The notes beneath the pieces were generated by a model. That model had not been told where the DNA came from, made no database searches, and was given only the letters and a program-made list of their open reading frames with translations. A stretch of DNA of 64,000 bases from Bacteroidales bacterium (GTDB lineage: Bacteria > Bacteroidota > Bacteroidia > Bacteroidales > PXBB01): assembly GCA_028698995.1 (NCBI GenBank), contig JAQVVM010000016.1:1-64000 (forward strand). Reading direction: 5' to 3'. The position numbers and the translations under genes were made by a program. Shown here piece by piece: positions 49,755 to 59,877 of this stretch; the stretch's first letter is position 1, and each line of letters opens with the position of its first letter.

Positions 49755-52700
49755 TTGAAGAAGCATCATCTGTCATACTTTTTTTGGGGCTTAATGTTTT
49801 CATTTTGTTTGATATTTTTATCAATCCTTATTTATAACAAACAATTAAATAAAGAGAAACAAGCGAGACACATAGAAAAAAAAATCCATCTATTTGAAAA
49901 GGAGATGCAAACTGATATTGGTTTGCTTGAAGATATTTTCCTTGACACCCTAAAATCATCAAAAGAAAAGTATAAAGAAGCCCTCAATCTAAAAGACAAG
50001 GGTATAATTTTGTTTGTCTCCCACAGAGATTCTTTAATTTTTTGGTCGCACAATACCGTACTTTTTACTAATGCTGTGCTCCTTAATGATAGTAATAGAA
50101 TGATTAAATCTGATAACGGATGGTTTTTGAAAAAAGTTAAAGAGCAGGATGATTGGATTTTTACAGCCTTACTCCTTATAAAAAATGAATATAATTACGA
50201 AAACAAATTCCTTGAAAACAACTTAAATACTGATCTGGGAATGAATTTCGATAAAATTAAATTGCTTTTTGATAATTCGGAACCACTTGTTAAAGATTTA
50301 TCTGAAAATTATTTATTTTCATTAGAAGTTGAAGATTCCCATGTACTTTCTGAAGCTGAACAAATTATCATTTTTGTTCTTTTTTTAATCCTTTTGTACC
50401 TGCTTATCTTTACACTGGGAAAGATTTTTAACAAATTTGTCCTGAGAGGAAGAAGTATTATAATCGGCTTTGTTTTTCAAACTTCCATCTTGTTGATTTT
50501 CAGATGGTTGATGTTTGAGTTTAAATGGCCTGATTTTATATATTCTCTTGAAATTTTTTCCCCAAAATACTTTGCCAGCTCTGAACTGTTACCTTCTTTA
50601 GGTGACCTAACCTTAAATACTTTTTTCCTCTTCATTATTGTTTATTTGGGTTGCTATAAAAGTGTAACCGAGTCAAACGCTCATGAAACAAAATTCAGAC
50701 TCTTTTCCTTGATAGTTGTATATACTTTAGCAATGATTTTTTGCTATGCATTAATAATATTTATTATTAAAAGCCTTGTTGTTGATTCGAATATTTATCT
50801 TTTATTTAATAACTTTTACGAAATCACGGTTTTAAGTATTGTTTCAATAGGGCTAATCGCCATCCTCTTTTTTGTTTATTATTTTATTATACGGAGTTTT
50901 ATTCAGCAGTTTTATCGTTTTAATAAATCTTACTTATTGTATTTTTTGATTTCATTAGTTATTTCATTCATTCAATTTTTTATTATAAAAGAAGTTTGGT
51001 TATCCGTGTTCTTTCTTATTGTGCTACTTCTATCGGGATATTATGGTTATAAAAAAGTAAATTTTTTCTCCAAAACAGTTTATATAATGCTATTTATTTT
51101 GATATTTGCTATAATAACCACATATCAAATTAATAAAAATGCTCATGAAAAAGAAAAAAATATACGCACACTGTTTGCAGTAAATCTTTCATTTGATAAA
51201 GACCCTCTGGCTGAATTTTTATTTATTGATATTGCAGATCGTCTCCCTTTGGATTCAGTACTCATAACATTGGCAAAAGACCATGTAAAAAATGAAGAGG
51301 AATTAAAAAAACATTTAAAGAAAAATTATTTTTCGGAATATCTTGATAAATATGAAATGCAACTCACTATTTGCGATTCAGATGACAAACTTTTTTTGAA
51401 GCCCGGAAATATTGAAGTAAATTGCAGAAGTTTTTTTGACGAAATGATAACAACTTATGGAAAACCAACAGGTACACCCTATTTTTATCAACTACAATAT
51501 ACATCAGGACAAAATGCATATTTGGTAGATTTTCCGATATATTATGCCGAAAATAATAGTCATAAAAGTTTTTATATTGAATTGTTTTCAAAATTTATTC
51601 CCAAGGAATTAGGTTATCCCGAACTATTAATTGATAAGAATGTACGGATTAATACTACTGCATTTGATTATAATTATGCAAGATACCTTAACTCGCAGCT
51701 CATACAACAATTTGGACAGTATGCCTATTTTACAGATATAAATGATTATAAAAGTGATTCCTCAAGCTTATTTTTTTTCGATCAAAATGCTTACAGTCAT
51801 TTGTATTACCGTGCCGATGATAATATTGAACTTATAATTAGTAAAAAGAAAACAAGTGCCATTGATTATTTTGCAGGTTTATCTTTTATTTTCTTCCTTT
51901 TCAGTATTGTATGGTTTATTATTAAAATTGTCCTTCTGCAAAATTTGTCGTTCAGCAAGTCCATGTTTAATTTCAGTAACAGGGTCAAATTTGCAATGGT
52001 TTTTATTGTCATTATTTCTTTTGTTGTAATAGGGGTGGTAACACTACGCTATATCATTACAACTTATAACAACAAAAACAATGATGTACTGAGTGAAAAA
52101 GCACACTCCATTCTTATTGAACTAGAAAACAAATTGATACAAGCCGAAGAAATCAGTCCCGATATGCAGGATTATGTTAAAGACCTGCTCGTGAAATTTT
52201 CAAATATCTTTTTTACTGATATAAACATGTATGATATTTCGGGAAATTTAATAGCATCTTCTCGTGAAAAAATATTTGATGAAGGTCTTGTTTCAAGGAA
52301 AATGAACAGCTCGGCTTATTATCACATGACTTTTGAACGGAAAACTTTTTTTGCTCATAACGAAAACATAGGTGGACTGAACTATTTGTCTGCTTACATA
52401 CCTTTTAGAAATTTTGAAGACAAAACAATAGCCTATGTTAACCTGCCTTATTTCGCCAAGGAAAGTGATCAGAGAAGAGAAATTGCATCCTTTCTTGCTG
52501 CTTTTATAAACATTTATATTTTACTCATTCTGTTGTCAATAGGTGTAGCTTTGCTATTGTCAAATTATGTTTCAAAACCATTGTACATGATTAGAGAAAA
52601 GTTAAGCCATTTTGAGCTGGGCAAGTCGAACGAAAAAATTAAATGGACCAAAGAAGATGAAATTGGCAGCCTTGTAAGCGAATACAACCGCCTGATTGAT

Positions 52701-53405
52701 GAACTTTCTGATAGTGCTACAAAACTTGCACAGTCCGAACGTGAGTCCGCATGGCGTGAAATGGCAAAACAGGTTGCCCATGAAATAAAAAACCCTCTGA
52801 CACCGATGAAGTTAAGTGTCCAGCACTTACTGAAAACATGGCATAATAAGTCAGATGACTTTGATGACAGAATTGAGAAGTTCTGCAAAATGATGACCGA
52901 TCAGATTGATACACTTTCAGATATTGCAGGCAGTTTCTCAGATTTTGCAAACATGCCTGTGGCTCATAATAAAAGCATTGATCTTAAAGATATTTTGACA
53001 GATGTGGCGCTATTTTATGAAAATATCGTTGAAACTGAAATCTCATTAGTCATTGATAAAAGCAAAAGGTATATCATCACAGCAGATGAAAAACAACTCA
53101 AAAGAGCCTTAAGCAACCTTGTTAAAAATGCGTTACAGGCTACGGAGAAAGTTAATCATCCAAAAATTGAAATAGGCCTTTCTGAAACAGAATCTGAATA
53201 TGTTGTTTATGTTAAAGACAATGGTATAGGGGTGCCAAAGGAACTGGCTTTAAAAATATTTACACCCAGTTTTACAACAAAAAACTCGGGAATGGGTTTG
53301 GGCTTAGCCATTGTTAAAAGCATCACCGAAAGCTTTAATGGCAAAGTTTATTTTGAATCTCAGGAAAATGAAGGGTCTTGTTTTTATCTGGCTTTTAAAA
53401 GGTGA
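49755..53405 (+). CDS. Large membrane sensor histidine kinase (NtrY-like), TTG start
   Basis: Many TMs, HAMP-like region, WREMAKQVAHEIKNPLTPMKLSVQHLL H-box, GIGVPKELALKIFTPSFTTKNSGMGLGLAIVK. Confidence 0.9.
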   Translation: MKKHHLSYFFWGLMFSFCLIFLSILIYNKQLNKEKQARHIEKKIHLFEKEMQTDIGLLEDIFLDTLKSSKEKYKEALNLKDKGIILFVSHRDSLIFWSHNTVLFTNAVLLNDSNRMIKSDNGWFLKKVKEQDDWIFTALLLIKNEYNYENKFLENNLNTDLGMNFDKIKLLFDNSEPLVKDLSENYLFSLEVEDSHVLSEAEQIIIFVLFLILLYLLIFTLGKIFNKFVLRGRSIIIGFVFQTSILLIFRWLMFEFKWPDFIYSLEIFSPKYFASSELLPSLGDLTLNTFFLFIIVYLGCYKSVTESNAHETKFRLFSLIVVYTLAMIFCYALIIFIIKSLVVDSNIYLLFNNFYEITVLSIVSIGLIAILFFVYYFIIRSFIQQFYRFNKSYLLYFLISLVISFIQFFIIKEVWLSVFFLIVLLLSGYYGYKKVNFFSKTVYIMLFILIFAIITTYQINKNAHEKEKNIRTLFAVNLSFDKDPLAEFLFIDIADRLPLDSVLITLAKDHVKNEEELKKHLKKNYFSEYLDKYEMQLTICDSDDKLFLKPGNIEVNCRSFFDEMITTYGKPTGTPYFYQLQYTSGQNAYLVDFPIYYAENNSHKSFYIELFSKFIPKELGYPELLIDKNVRINTTAFDYNYARYLNSQLIQQFGQYAYFTDINDYKSDSSSLFFFDQNAYSHLYYRADDNIELIISKKKTSAIDYFAGLSFIFFLFSIVWFIIKIVLLQNLSFSKSMFNFSNRVKFAMVFIVIISFVVIGVVTLRYIITTYNNKNNDVLSEKAHSILIELENKLIQAEEISPDMQDYVKDLLVKFSNIFFTDINMYDISGNLIASSREKIFDEGLVSRKMNSSAYYHMTFERKTFFAHNENIGGLNYLSAYIPFRNFEDKTIAYVNLPYFAKESDQRREIASFLAAFINIYILLILLSIGVALLLSNYVSKPLYMIREKLSHFELGKSNEKIKWTKEDEIGSLVSEYNRLIDELSDSATKLAQSERESAWREMAKQVAHEIKNPLTPMKLSVQHLLKTWHNKSDDFDDRIEKFCKMMTDQIDTLSDIAGSFSDFANMPVAHNKSIDLKDILTDVALFYENIVETEISLVIDKSKRYIITADEKQLKRALSNLVKNALQATEKVNHPKIEIGLSETESEYVVYVKDNGIGVPKELALKIFTPSFTTKNSGMGLGLAIVKSITESFNGKVYFESQENEGSCFYLAFKR

Positions 53406-53493
53406 TACTATTTTTAAACCTATTGGTTTTTTAGAAAATGTGTGGTATAATATATAAAACCTATTAAATATTTACACATTACTACTAAAAATT

Positions 53494-53655
53494 TGCCCGT
53501 ATGGGCATTAATATTAATAAAATAACACCAAAACTTTAAATATTTCCCGTCAGGGAATTAACATTGGGAACTATAGTCTTGCTTTTGTTAATGTCCATAC
53601 GGACAATAAAAAAAATGAACTTACATTTTTTATTAATATTAAAGTCCTACGGACT
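53494..53655. repeat. Cluster of four short hairpins separated by AT-rich linkers
   Basis: TGCCC-GTAT-GGGCA (53494-53507), TTCCC-GTCA-GGGAA (53544-53557), TGTCC-ATAC-GGACA (53592-53605), AGTCC-TAC-GGACT (53643-53655). Confidence 0.8.
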
Positions 53656-53829
53656 ATAAAAAAACGGATTGAATAATGTGTAAATAAATATTGTACTTAA
53701 TATAAAAATCTAAAATAGATTTACTTGCCAATTCTACCTGCAGCGGTTTTGGTGCTGGCGATTCATTCAAACCACCATCTCAGAAAACCAAAAAGTATTA
53801 TTTTTTTCATGTGAATAAAAATTTCTAAA

Positions 53830-54810
53830 TTAATAAACTAAAAGTTTTAGAGTTTTTAAACTCTTTTCATGCTGGATCCTAATGAAATACAGACCGCTGC
53901 TCTTAAAATCACTTCTGTGTAATTCAATTTCATTATGTTGCAAAGCGTTAAATTGCATAACACTATATCCTCGAATATCATAAACATCAATAATTGTTTC
54001 TTTTAAGTCTTTAAAATCCGAAAATATTATTTTTGTTGAGAAAGTGAAAGGATTCGGATTAATTTCTACACTATAGTTATTATCGTAGTAATTTATTTTA
54101 GTGTAAATAATTACGCCTTTATGATAACAAGTATTAAAATAGGCCGTATCAATAAAAATACCCCAAAGGTAATTTCCGTCAAATTTATAATGTACAGTGT
54201 CATTTATAGTTAAACACTTAAGAACAGTGGCGTTATCAACCATATTAAAATTCTTAAAAAGACCTCTCATATTGCCAATTCCTTCAAACAATGTATGAAA
54301 ACTAAATGGTGTATTATATGTTTTGATAGAAAAAGCCCTTTTCATTACACCATCTACTAAAAGCATATCTATACCAATACACCATGCTTTTACTTCATAA
54401 CCTAATTCGTTATATACAAAAAATGTATCCCCTACATTAATATTGAAATCATAAAGAATAAGTTCATTAATGCTGTCTTTTGGTATAAAATAAACTTTCC
54501 TTAAAAGAGTATCCTGTCGTATGGCACAAAGATATGATGTGTTAGAACTTGCTATCTGAATAGTTGAATCAATCAAACCATCGTTGTAATAAAGCTTATT
54601 ATAATTTATTGTGTTAATAATGGTATCATCAATTAATCCATAAAGTTTTGTTTGGTATTGCGTACTGTCAGGATAAAAACCAGTAAACTCTAAAACACTC
54701 CAGACCGCATTAGAGTCAGGGAAAGGGTGGTAGGCTTGCCCAATGCATATATTATGGCTTGTAAAAAATATTATAATAATAATGTGAAAACGGATGATGA
54801 GTTTTTTCAT
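53830..54810 (-). CDS. T9SS type A sorting domain-containing protein (paralog A)
   Basis: Signal peptide MKKLIIRFHIIIIIFFTSHNICIGQ; C-term INPNPFTFSTKIIFSDF…. Confidence 0.85.
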   Translation of the reverse strand: MKKLIIRFHIIIIIFFTSHNICIGQAYHPFPDSNAVWSVLEFTGFYPDSTQYQTKLYGLIDDTIINTINYNKLYYNDGLIDSTIQIASSNTSYLCAIRQDTLLRKVYFIPKDSINELILYDFNINVGDTFFVYNELGYEVKAWCIGIDMLLVDGVMKRAFSIKTYNTPFSFHTLFEGIGNMRGLFKNFNMVDNATVLKCLTINDTVHYKFDGNYLWGIFIDTAYFNTCYHKGVIIYTKINYYDNNYSVEINPNPFTFSTKIIFSDFKDLKETIIDVYDIRGYSVMQFNALQHNEIELHRSDFKSSGLYFIRIQHEKSLKTLKLLVY

Positions 54811-54860
54811 GGTAATTTATTTTAATATTATTGTATTTAATCCGTCAACACCATTCTTTT
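54691..54860 (-). repeat. 170-bp duplicated promoter/5'UTR/signal-peptide block, copy A
   Basis: Matches 55789-55958 with 2 substitutions and no indels (hand alignment). Confidence 0.9.
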
Positions 54861-54927
54861 ATATTATTAAAACACAAATGAAGGGAAAAACACATAATTA
54901 AAATTTTATTTTCTTCTCTATTGCTTT

Positions 54928-55908
54928 TTATTGAATAATAAATTTTATTGTTATAACTTTATTTTCGTCATGAATTAAAAGTAAATAAATACCTGGCTTA
55001 TAATTCGATTTATTTATGCAAATTTCTTTATCATATAATGATTCTTTACTTGATATTAATTTACCCTGACAACTATATATTTCAATAAAGATTTTATTGT
55101 TTAAAAAAAAATCAGGTAATGTTACATAAGAAATATCAGTAACAGGATTGGGAGAAATATTTATTTTAACATTTTCAATACTGGGACTTAGATTTGTGAT
55201 AATATTATTATGATAACATCCATGGAAGTATATTGTATCCCAGTATGGATTTGAAGTTGGAATTTTATCTATTCTATAAATCAAACTGTCATTTTGCCAA
55301 AAACATAAAATTTGGTTCCATTGGGCAGGAGGTGCAAGGGGATAAAAGTGAAAAAAAAGACCTTTATTATTTCCAATACCTTCAATCCACCATTGCCAAT
55401 ACGTAAATGGCCACACGTTATCGGTCATATTATACGCACTTCGAATTTGATTATTGTCCATTGTAGCACTATCAATGCCCCAACACTCAAATAATATTGA
55501 ATAACCATTTACATTTTGTAAATAAATAGTATCATTAATATTCAAATCAAAATCATATAACAATATTTCATTAATAGAATCTTTTGGCACAAAATATATT
55601 TTTTTAAAAACAATATCTTGTCTTAACGCCCCATGATAATAGGTATTAGGACTATTTTGCAAAATTACGGTATCTAATTCGTTTGAGAAAATTTTACTGT
55701 ATGCCATTGAGTCGATAATTGTATCGCCAAATAAACCGTAATGAATTGTATAATACTGTAAATCATTTTGTTGTACCGATGTAAAATGTAAAACACTCCA
55801 GACCGCATTAGAGTCAGGGAAAGGGTGGTAGGCTTGCCCAATGCATATATTATGGCTTGTAAAAAATATTATAATAATAATGTGAAAACGGATTATGAGT
55901 TTTTTCAT
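54928..55908 (-). CDS. T9SS type A sorting domain-containing protein (paralog B)
   Basis: N-terminal 40 aa identical to paralog A; C-term ISPNPVTDISYVTLPDF…. Confidence 0.85.
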   Translation of the reverse strand: MKKLIIRFHIIIIIFFTSHNICIGQAYHPFPDSNAVWSVLHFTSVQQNDLQYYTIHYGLFGDTIIDSMAYSKIFSNELDTVILQNSPNTYYHGALRQDIVFKKIYFVPKDSINEILLYDFDLNINDTIYLQNVNGYSILFECWGIDSATMDNNQIRSAYNMTDNVWPFTYWQWWIEGIGNNKGLFFHFYPLAPPAQWNQILCFWQNDSLIYRIDKIPTSNPYWDTIYFHGCYHNNIITNLSPSIENVKINISPNPVTDISYVTLPDFFLNNKIFIEIYSCQGKLISSKESLYDKEICINKSNYKPGIYLLLIHDENKVITIKFIIQ

Positions 55909-55958
55909 GATAATTTATTTTAATATTATTGTATTTAATCCGTCAACACCATTCTTTT
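55789..55958 (-). repeat. 170-bp duplicated promoter/5'UTR/signal-peptide block, copy B
   Basis: See copy A. Confidence 0.9.
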
Positions 55959-56161
55959 TACATCAATTTAAATTCCATCAATGAAAGATTCCAATTACTA
56001 ATATGATTTACAGTAGATTGAACAACTTTTAACTTAATATAATTATTAGGCGATGGTGTTTCCTGTATAGCTACATTCCCTTCCGAGTCCATTTTTAATT
56101 GTGCATTTATACTAAGATTTATTACCGTTAGAATAATTAATAATACATAAAATTTTCTCAG
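55958..56161 (-). pseudogene. Short remnant ORF without ATG: (L)RKFYVLLIILTVINLSINAQLKMDSEGNVAIQETPSPNNYIKLKVVQSTVNHISNWNLSLMEFKLM*
   Basis: Open frame with clear signal peptide, CTG where ATG is expected, in-frame stop at 56174-56176. Confidence 0.5.
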
Positions 56162-56397
56162 AGGTAATGTGTTTTAAGTTAATAAGAATGTACTTTGTAA
56201 ATTAAAACAAATCTAATATTGAAATGGTAAAAATGCAAATAATAATTTGTTAACGAATATTAATAAATGTTAAGTATTAATTTATTTTATAGTTATTCGG
56301 CTCTTTTGTCGATTAAATTTATTAAGTAAAAGGTAGTTGTTGAATTAATTCTTTGCATATCTCTGTAGAAGCTGGGCGCCTTATCGCTTGCACCTAA

Positions 56398-58479
56398 TTA
56401 ATAGCTTCCGTTCCATTTTCGGGTAAACCATTCAATGCTAAGCAATAAAGCTATAAAGAACAAAAGCCCGTAAAGATTAATCAGCTCAGACATATCAATT
56501 TTTTCATAGATGACAGGCTTAATTTCTTCATTTTCAAGGATTTTGTTATACAAGGCGTCTAAGTTATTGGGGTAAAACAATTCTGCATTGTTTTTTACCG
56601 ACATATTGTATAAAATCCTGTGGTCGGCAATTGTATTGAGCGATTCAATATTGAGCGGTGCTACAATAAAAGAGCCTGTACGTTGTAATATATTATTTCC
56701 GTTTTTTACCTGTGCCTGATAGGTATAATGCCCTACCGGTAACCTTCCTGCATCAAGCGTATAGGAGTCGGATGTTTTTGAAAACACAAATGTAAAGACC
56801 TTGTTATTCTCATCTTTAACAGCCAAGTTGATATCTTCGGAATTAACAGGCTCAAAGCTTTCATTATACACTTCTGCATCAAAAAGAATATTTTCATTTT
56901 CATAAAAAATGTCTTTTGTAATAATCCTGAAGTTATCCTTGTTAAGTTTCAGAGCAAGATACTGAACGGTTTTGTTTATAATTTCGTTGGTGGCATCCTG
57001 ATTGCCGTTACGTGCAAAATCTACAAGCCGCCATCTCCAATAACCCTCACCGGTCATCACAGCTGTTTTCTTTCCATTCATTTCATTAAACATCAGCATA
57101 GGCTGTCTGGTAATAACTTGACCGATTTTTTGAAAAAAAACAATGTTAACAGAAGGCATAAAATTGTATTGTCCAAAGAAGCTGTTTAAAGGTGGCAATG
57201 ACCCTAATGTTATTTTTGTTTTGTCGTCAAGGGTAAAAAGATTAAAATCCCTGTTGAATGCAGGCATGGCCTCGTTAACATTACCCCTGACATTGGATAT
57301 GGTCAGTCCTGTATTCATGGTGTTAAATAAATTAATATTGCTTTGGTTACCGAGAATATAAAAGACAGGGACATCTGAGGTGTTTAATTTTGTAAAAAAA
57401 TGATTGGCTGCATTTGTTTGAGATGGGAGGTTGTGTAAAATAACCAGATTATACGACTCAAAATTGCCCCTGAAGCTTCCGGCTTCTTGGCTTATAACTT
57501 CATAATTGACATTGTTTTCAATAGCACTTTTTATGGCTGCTACATCTGGGTGTGGTGCATTGAACAGTAATAAAATTTTACTTCGGTTGTCGATGACATC
57601 AAAAAAGACCGTTGCAGCATTGTTTACAGTATTAATCTCTCCTTCAATTGGAGACAAGGATACAGAAATTTTCCTTTTACCGGGTTTATCGGCATCAAAA
57701 ACCAGACTTATTGTCTGAATAAAATCCTCATCATTAAAATTAAGCCTTTGATTATGGACTGTTTTGTCGTCAATATTTACAATAAGGTTGCAGGATTGAC
57801 CTTTAGCTTTATGAGCACTGATATTTATTTCGAGGGGAAATTTATTATTCAGAAAAACGACTTTATTGAAATGAAGTTTTTCGAGAATTGCATCTTTATA
57901 CACATTGGTATCTCCTAAAGCCAGTGTATAAATGGGATATGTGATATTATTAAGACTGTAAACAGGATTTATGCCTTTATTATACAAACCATCAGAGGCC
58001 AGAACCATGGCACCCACATTGCGATTATAAAATGTACTTCGTGAATAATCTAACATTTTTCCAATATCGGTAAGTTTTTCGTTGAAATTAAAACCAAGAT
58101 TCTCACTCACATTTTCGCCAAAACTAAATTGGAACACATGAAAGTCCGCTTCGAGTTTCTTCAAAAAATCATTTATTAGAGCAGGGTAGGTTTCGGAATA
58201 AAATGCAGAATCGGGATTAAATCTAATTGATTCTGAATTATCCTGAGCAAAGATGATAATTGGTTTTTCAGTTTGTCTGACCATCATTCTAAGAAGGGGA
58301 TTCAAAAGAAAAAAAGCAATAAAGCTGAAACAGATAAGTCTGATAAAAAAAAGCAAATAACGCGTTTTTTGGGGAAAATCTTCCTTGTTATTTCGGATGT
58401 AAAGAATATAAGCCAGTCCTCCTCCTAATAATAAAAAGAGTAAAAGATACCAAGCCGAATAGTCGAAAATAATTTTCAA
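56398..58479 (-). CDS. Membrane protein with VWA-like region (BatA/aerotolerance-like architecture)
   Basis: N-terminal TMs (LLFFIRLICFSFIAFFLLNPLLR), IIFAQDNSESIRF, C-terminal TM. Confidence 0.65.
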   Translation of the reverse strand: MKIIFDYSAWYLLLFLLLGGGLAYILYIRNNKEDFPQKTRYLLFFIRLICFSFIAFFLLNPLLRMMVRQTEKPIIIFAQDNSESIRFNPDSAFYSETYPALINDFLKKLEADFHVFQFSFGENVSENLGFNFNEKLTDIGKMLDYSRSTFYNRNVGAMVLASDGLYNKGINPVYSLNNITYPIYTLALGDTNVYKDAILEKLHFNKVVFLNNKFPLEINISAHKAKGQSCNLIVNIDDKTVHNQRLNFNDEDFIQTISLVFDADKPGKRKISVSLSPIEGEINTVNNAATVFFDVIDNRSKILLLFNAPHPDVAAIKSAIENNVNYEVISQEAGSFRGNFESYNLVILHNLPSQTNAANHFFTKLNTSDVPVFYILGNQSNINLFNTMNTGLTISNVRGNVNEAMPAFNRDFNLFTLDDKTKITLGSLPPLNSFFGQYNFMPSVNIVFFQKIGQVITRQPMLMFNEMNGKKTAVMTGEGYWRWRLVDFARNGNQDATNEIINKTVQYLALKLNKDNFRIITKDIFYENENILFDAEVYNESFEPVNSEDINLAVKDENNKVFTFVFSKTSDSYTLDAGRLPVGHYTYQAQVKNGNNILQRTGSFIVAPLNIESLNTIADHRILYNMSVKNNAELFYPNNLDALYNKILENEEIKPVIYEKIDMSELINLYGLLFFIALLLSIEWFTRKWNGSY

Positions 58480-58534
58480 ATCACGAATATATTAAAGGTT
58501 AAGCCATATACAAAACTAATGTTTTTTTTAATGT

Positions 58535-59875
58535 TTACTTAATTTTCACACTTCGCCAGTTGTATTTGTAGAAATACAATGCAGACAGTATGCCCAGAAT
58601 AAAAAAGTAAATAACCTCGACACTCCATACCCAACGAATCGGGAGATTAAGAACAAGACCCATATAATACACACCAAAGATATAAATTGAAATGGTAACA
58701 ACTTCGATTAAAAGAGCCAGCATTGTTTTTCCTGTTCCTGAAATCCCGTTAAATATGATTGATGATACAGACAATAAGATAAGTGCAAAAGTAATAATGT
58801 GTAGAACAGGAATAGTGGCTTCAATTAGTCCGGTATCTGGAGTGTAAAGCCCAATTACCTTTTCAGGAATAAAGATATACCCTAAAACAATGAGCAATGT
58901 AATTGACAGACTCAGAAAAGCAATTTTTTTAATTACAGGAATTATTTTTTCGTACTCCCCGCTTCCCATAAGATTACTTACCATTGAACTTGCAGCTGAG
59001 CTTAACCCCCAAACAGGAATCATCAGAACCATATAAATGCTTCTGATAATATTTGAAACTGCAAGTTCATGTGCACCAATTTTTTCAATTATGAGAAAGA
59101 AAATAAACCAGGCGCCAAAAGAAACAAAATTCTGTATCATTACAGGGCCCGAAAGACGCACAAGGCTTTTAGCTAATTCAAAATTAGGTTTCACGAATTT
59201 AAAAAGCGCATATTTTCTGTTATCAATTTTTAAAACGGACCATATCATTAAAAAAACAGTGGCAGAAATTTCAGCAAAAACCGAAGCCAGAGCCGCGCCG
59301 GCTATTCCTATTTCGGGCATACCCAATGCCCCAAAAATGAGTCCGTAATCAAAAATAATATTGATTATAGTCATTAATAGGGTACTGTAAATCAATATAC
59401 GGGTTCGTAAAACACCCACAAAAAAGGCTCTGAACACGATATTAACGTATGCAAACAAGATACCCCAGCGACGGTATGCCATAAAATGTTTGGTTTCAGA
59501 ACCTAAAGTTTCGTTGTTTATTATCGTATCGAGAATATTATCAGACAAGAAAATCAGCAAAGAAAAAAGGAGCAGTCCCATTATCAACATAATGTAAATA
59601 CTATGGGAAAATATCTTGCCTATTTCTGAATAATTTTCTTCTCCATTGCGCCTTCCAATCATTATTTGGACACCGGTTCCAAAACCAAAACCAAAAATAA
59701 TAAACACAAAGTAATAAAGTCCTCCCAGTGCACCTACTCCCAATGCTATTTCTCCGACATGTGCCAAAAAAATGGTATCTACAACATTGATGATGTTTTG
59801 AGCAACTAAACCCAGAATAATTGGCAGGGCAATCTTTCTGATATTTTTATATGATATATCGAAAGTGTTAAGCAT
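58535..59875 (-). CDS. MATE family efflux transporter
   Basis: 12-TM pattern, IALPIILGLVAQNIINVVDTIFLAHVGEIALGVGAL. Confidence 0.92.
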   Translation of the reverse strand: MLNTFDISYKNIRKIALPIILGLVAQNIINVVDTIFLAHVGEIALGVGALGGLYYFVFIIFGFGFGTGVQIMIGRRNGEENYSEIGKIFSHSIYIMLIMGLLLFSLLIFLSDNILDTIINNETLGSETKHFMAYRRWGILFAYVNIVFRAFFVGVLRTRILIYSTLLMTIINIIFDYGLIFGALGMPEIGIAGAALASVFAEISATVFLMIWSVLKIDNRKYALFKFVKPNFELAKSLVRLSGPVMIQNFVSFGAWFIFFLIIEKIGAHELAVSNIIRSIYMVLMIPVWGLSSAASSMVSNLMGSGEYEKIIPVIKKIAFLSLSITLLIVLGYIFIPEKVIGLYTPDTGLIEATIPVLHIITFALILLSVSSIIFNGISGTGKTMLALLIEVVTISIYIFGVYYMGLVLNLPIRWVWSVEVIYFFILGILSALYFYKYNWRSVKIK

Positions 59876-59877
59876 TT

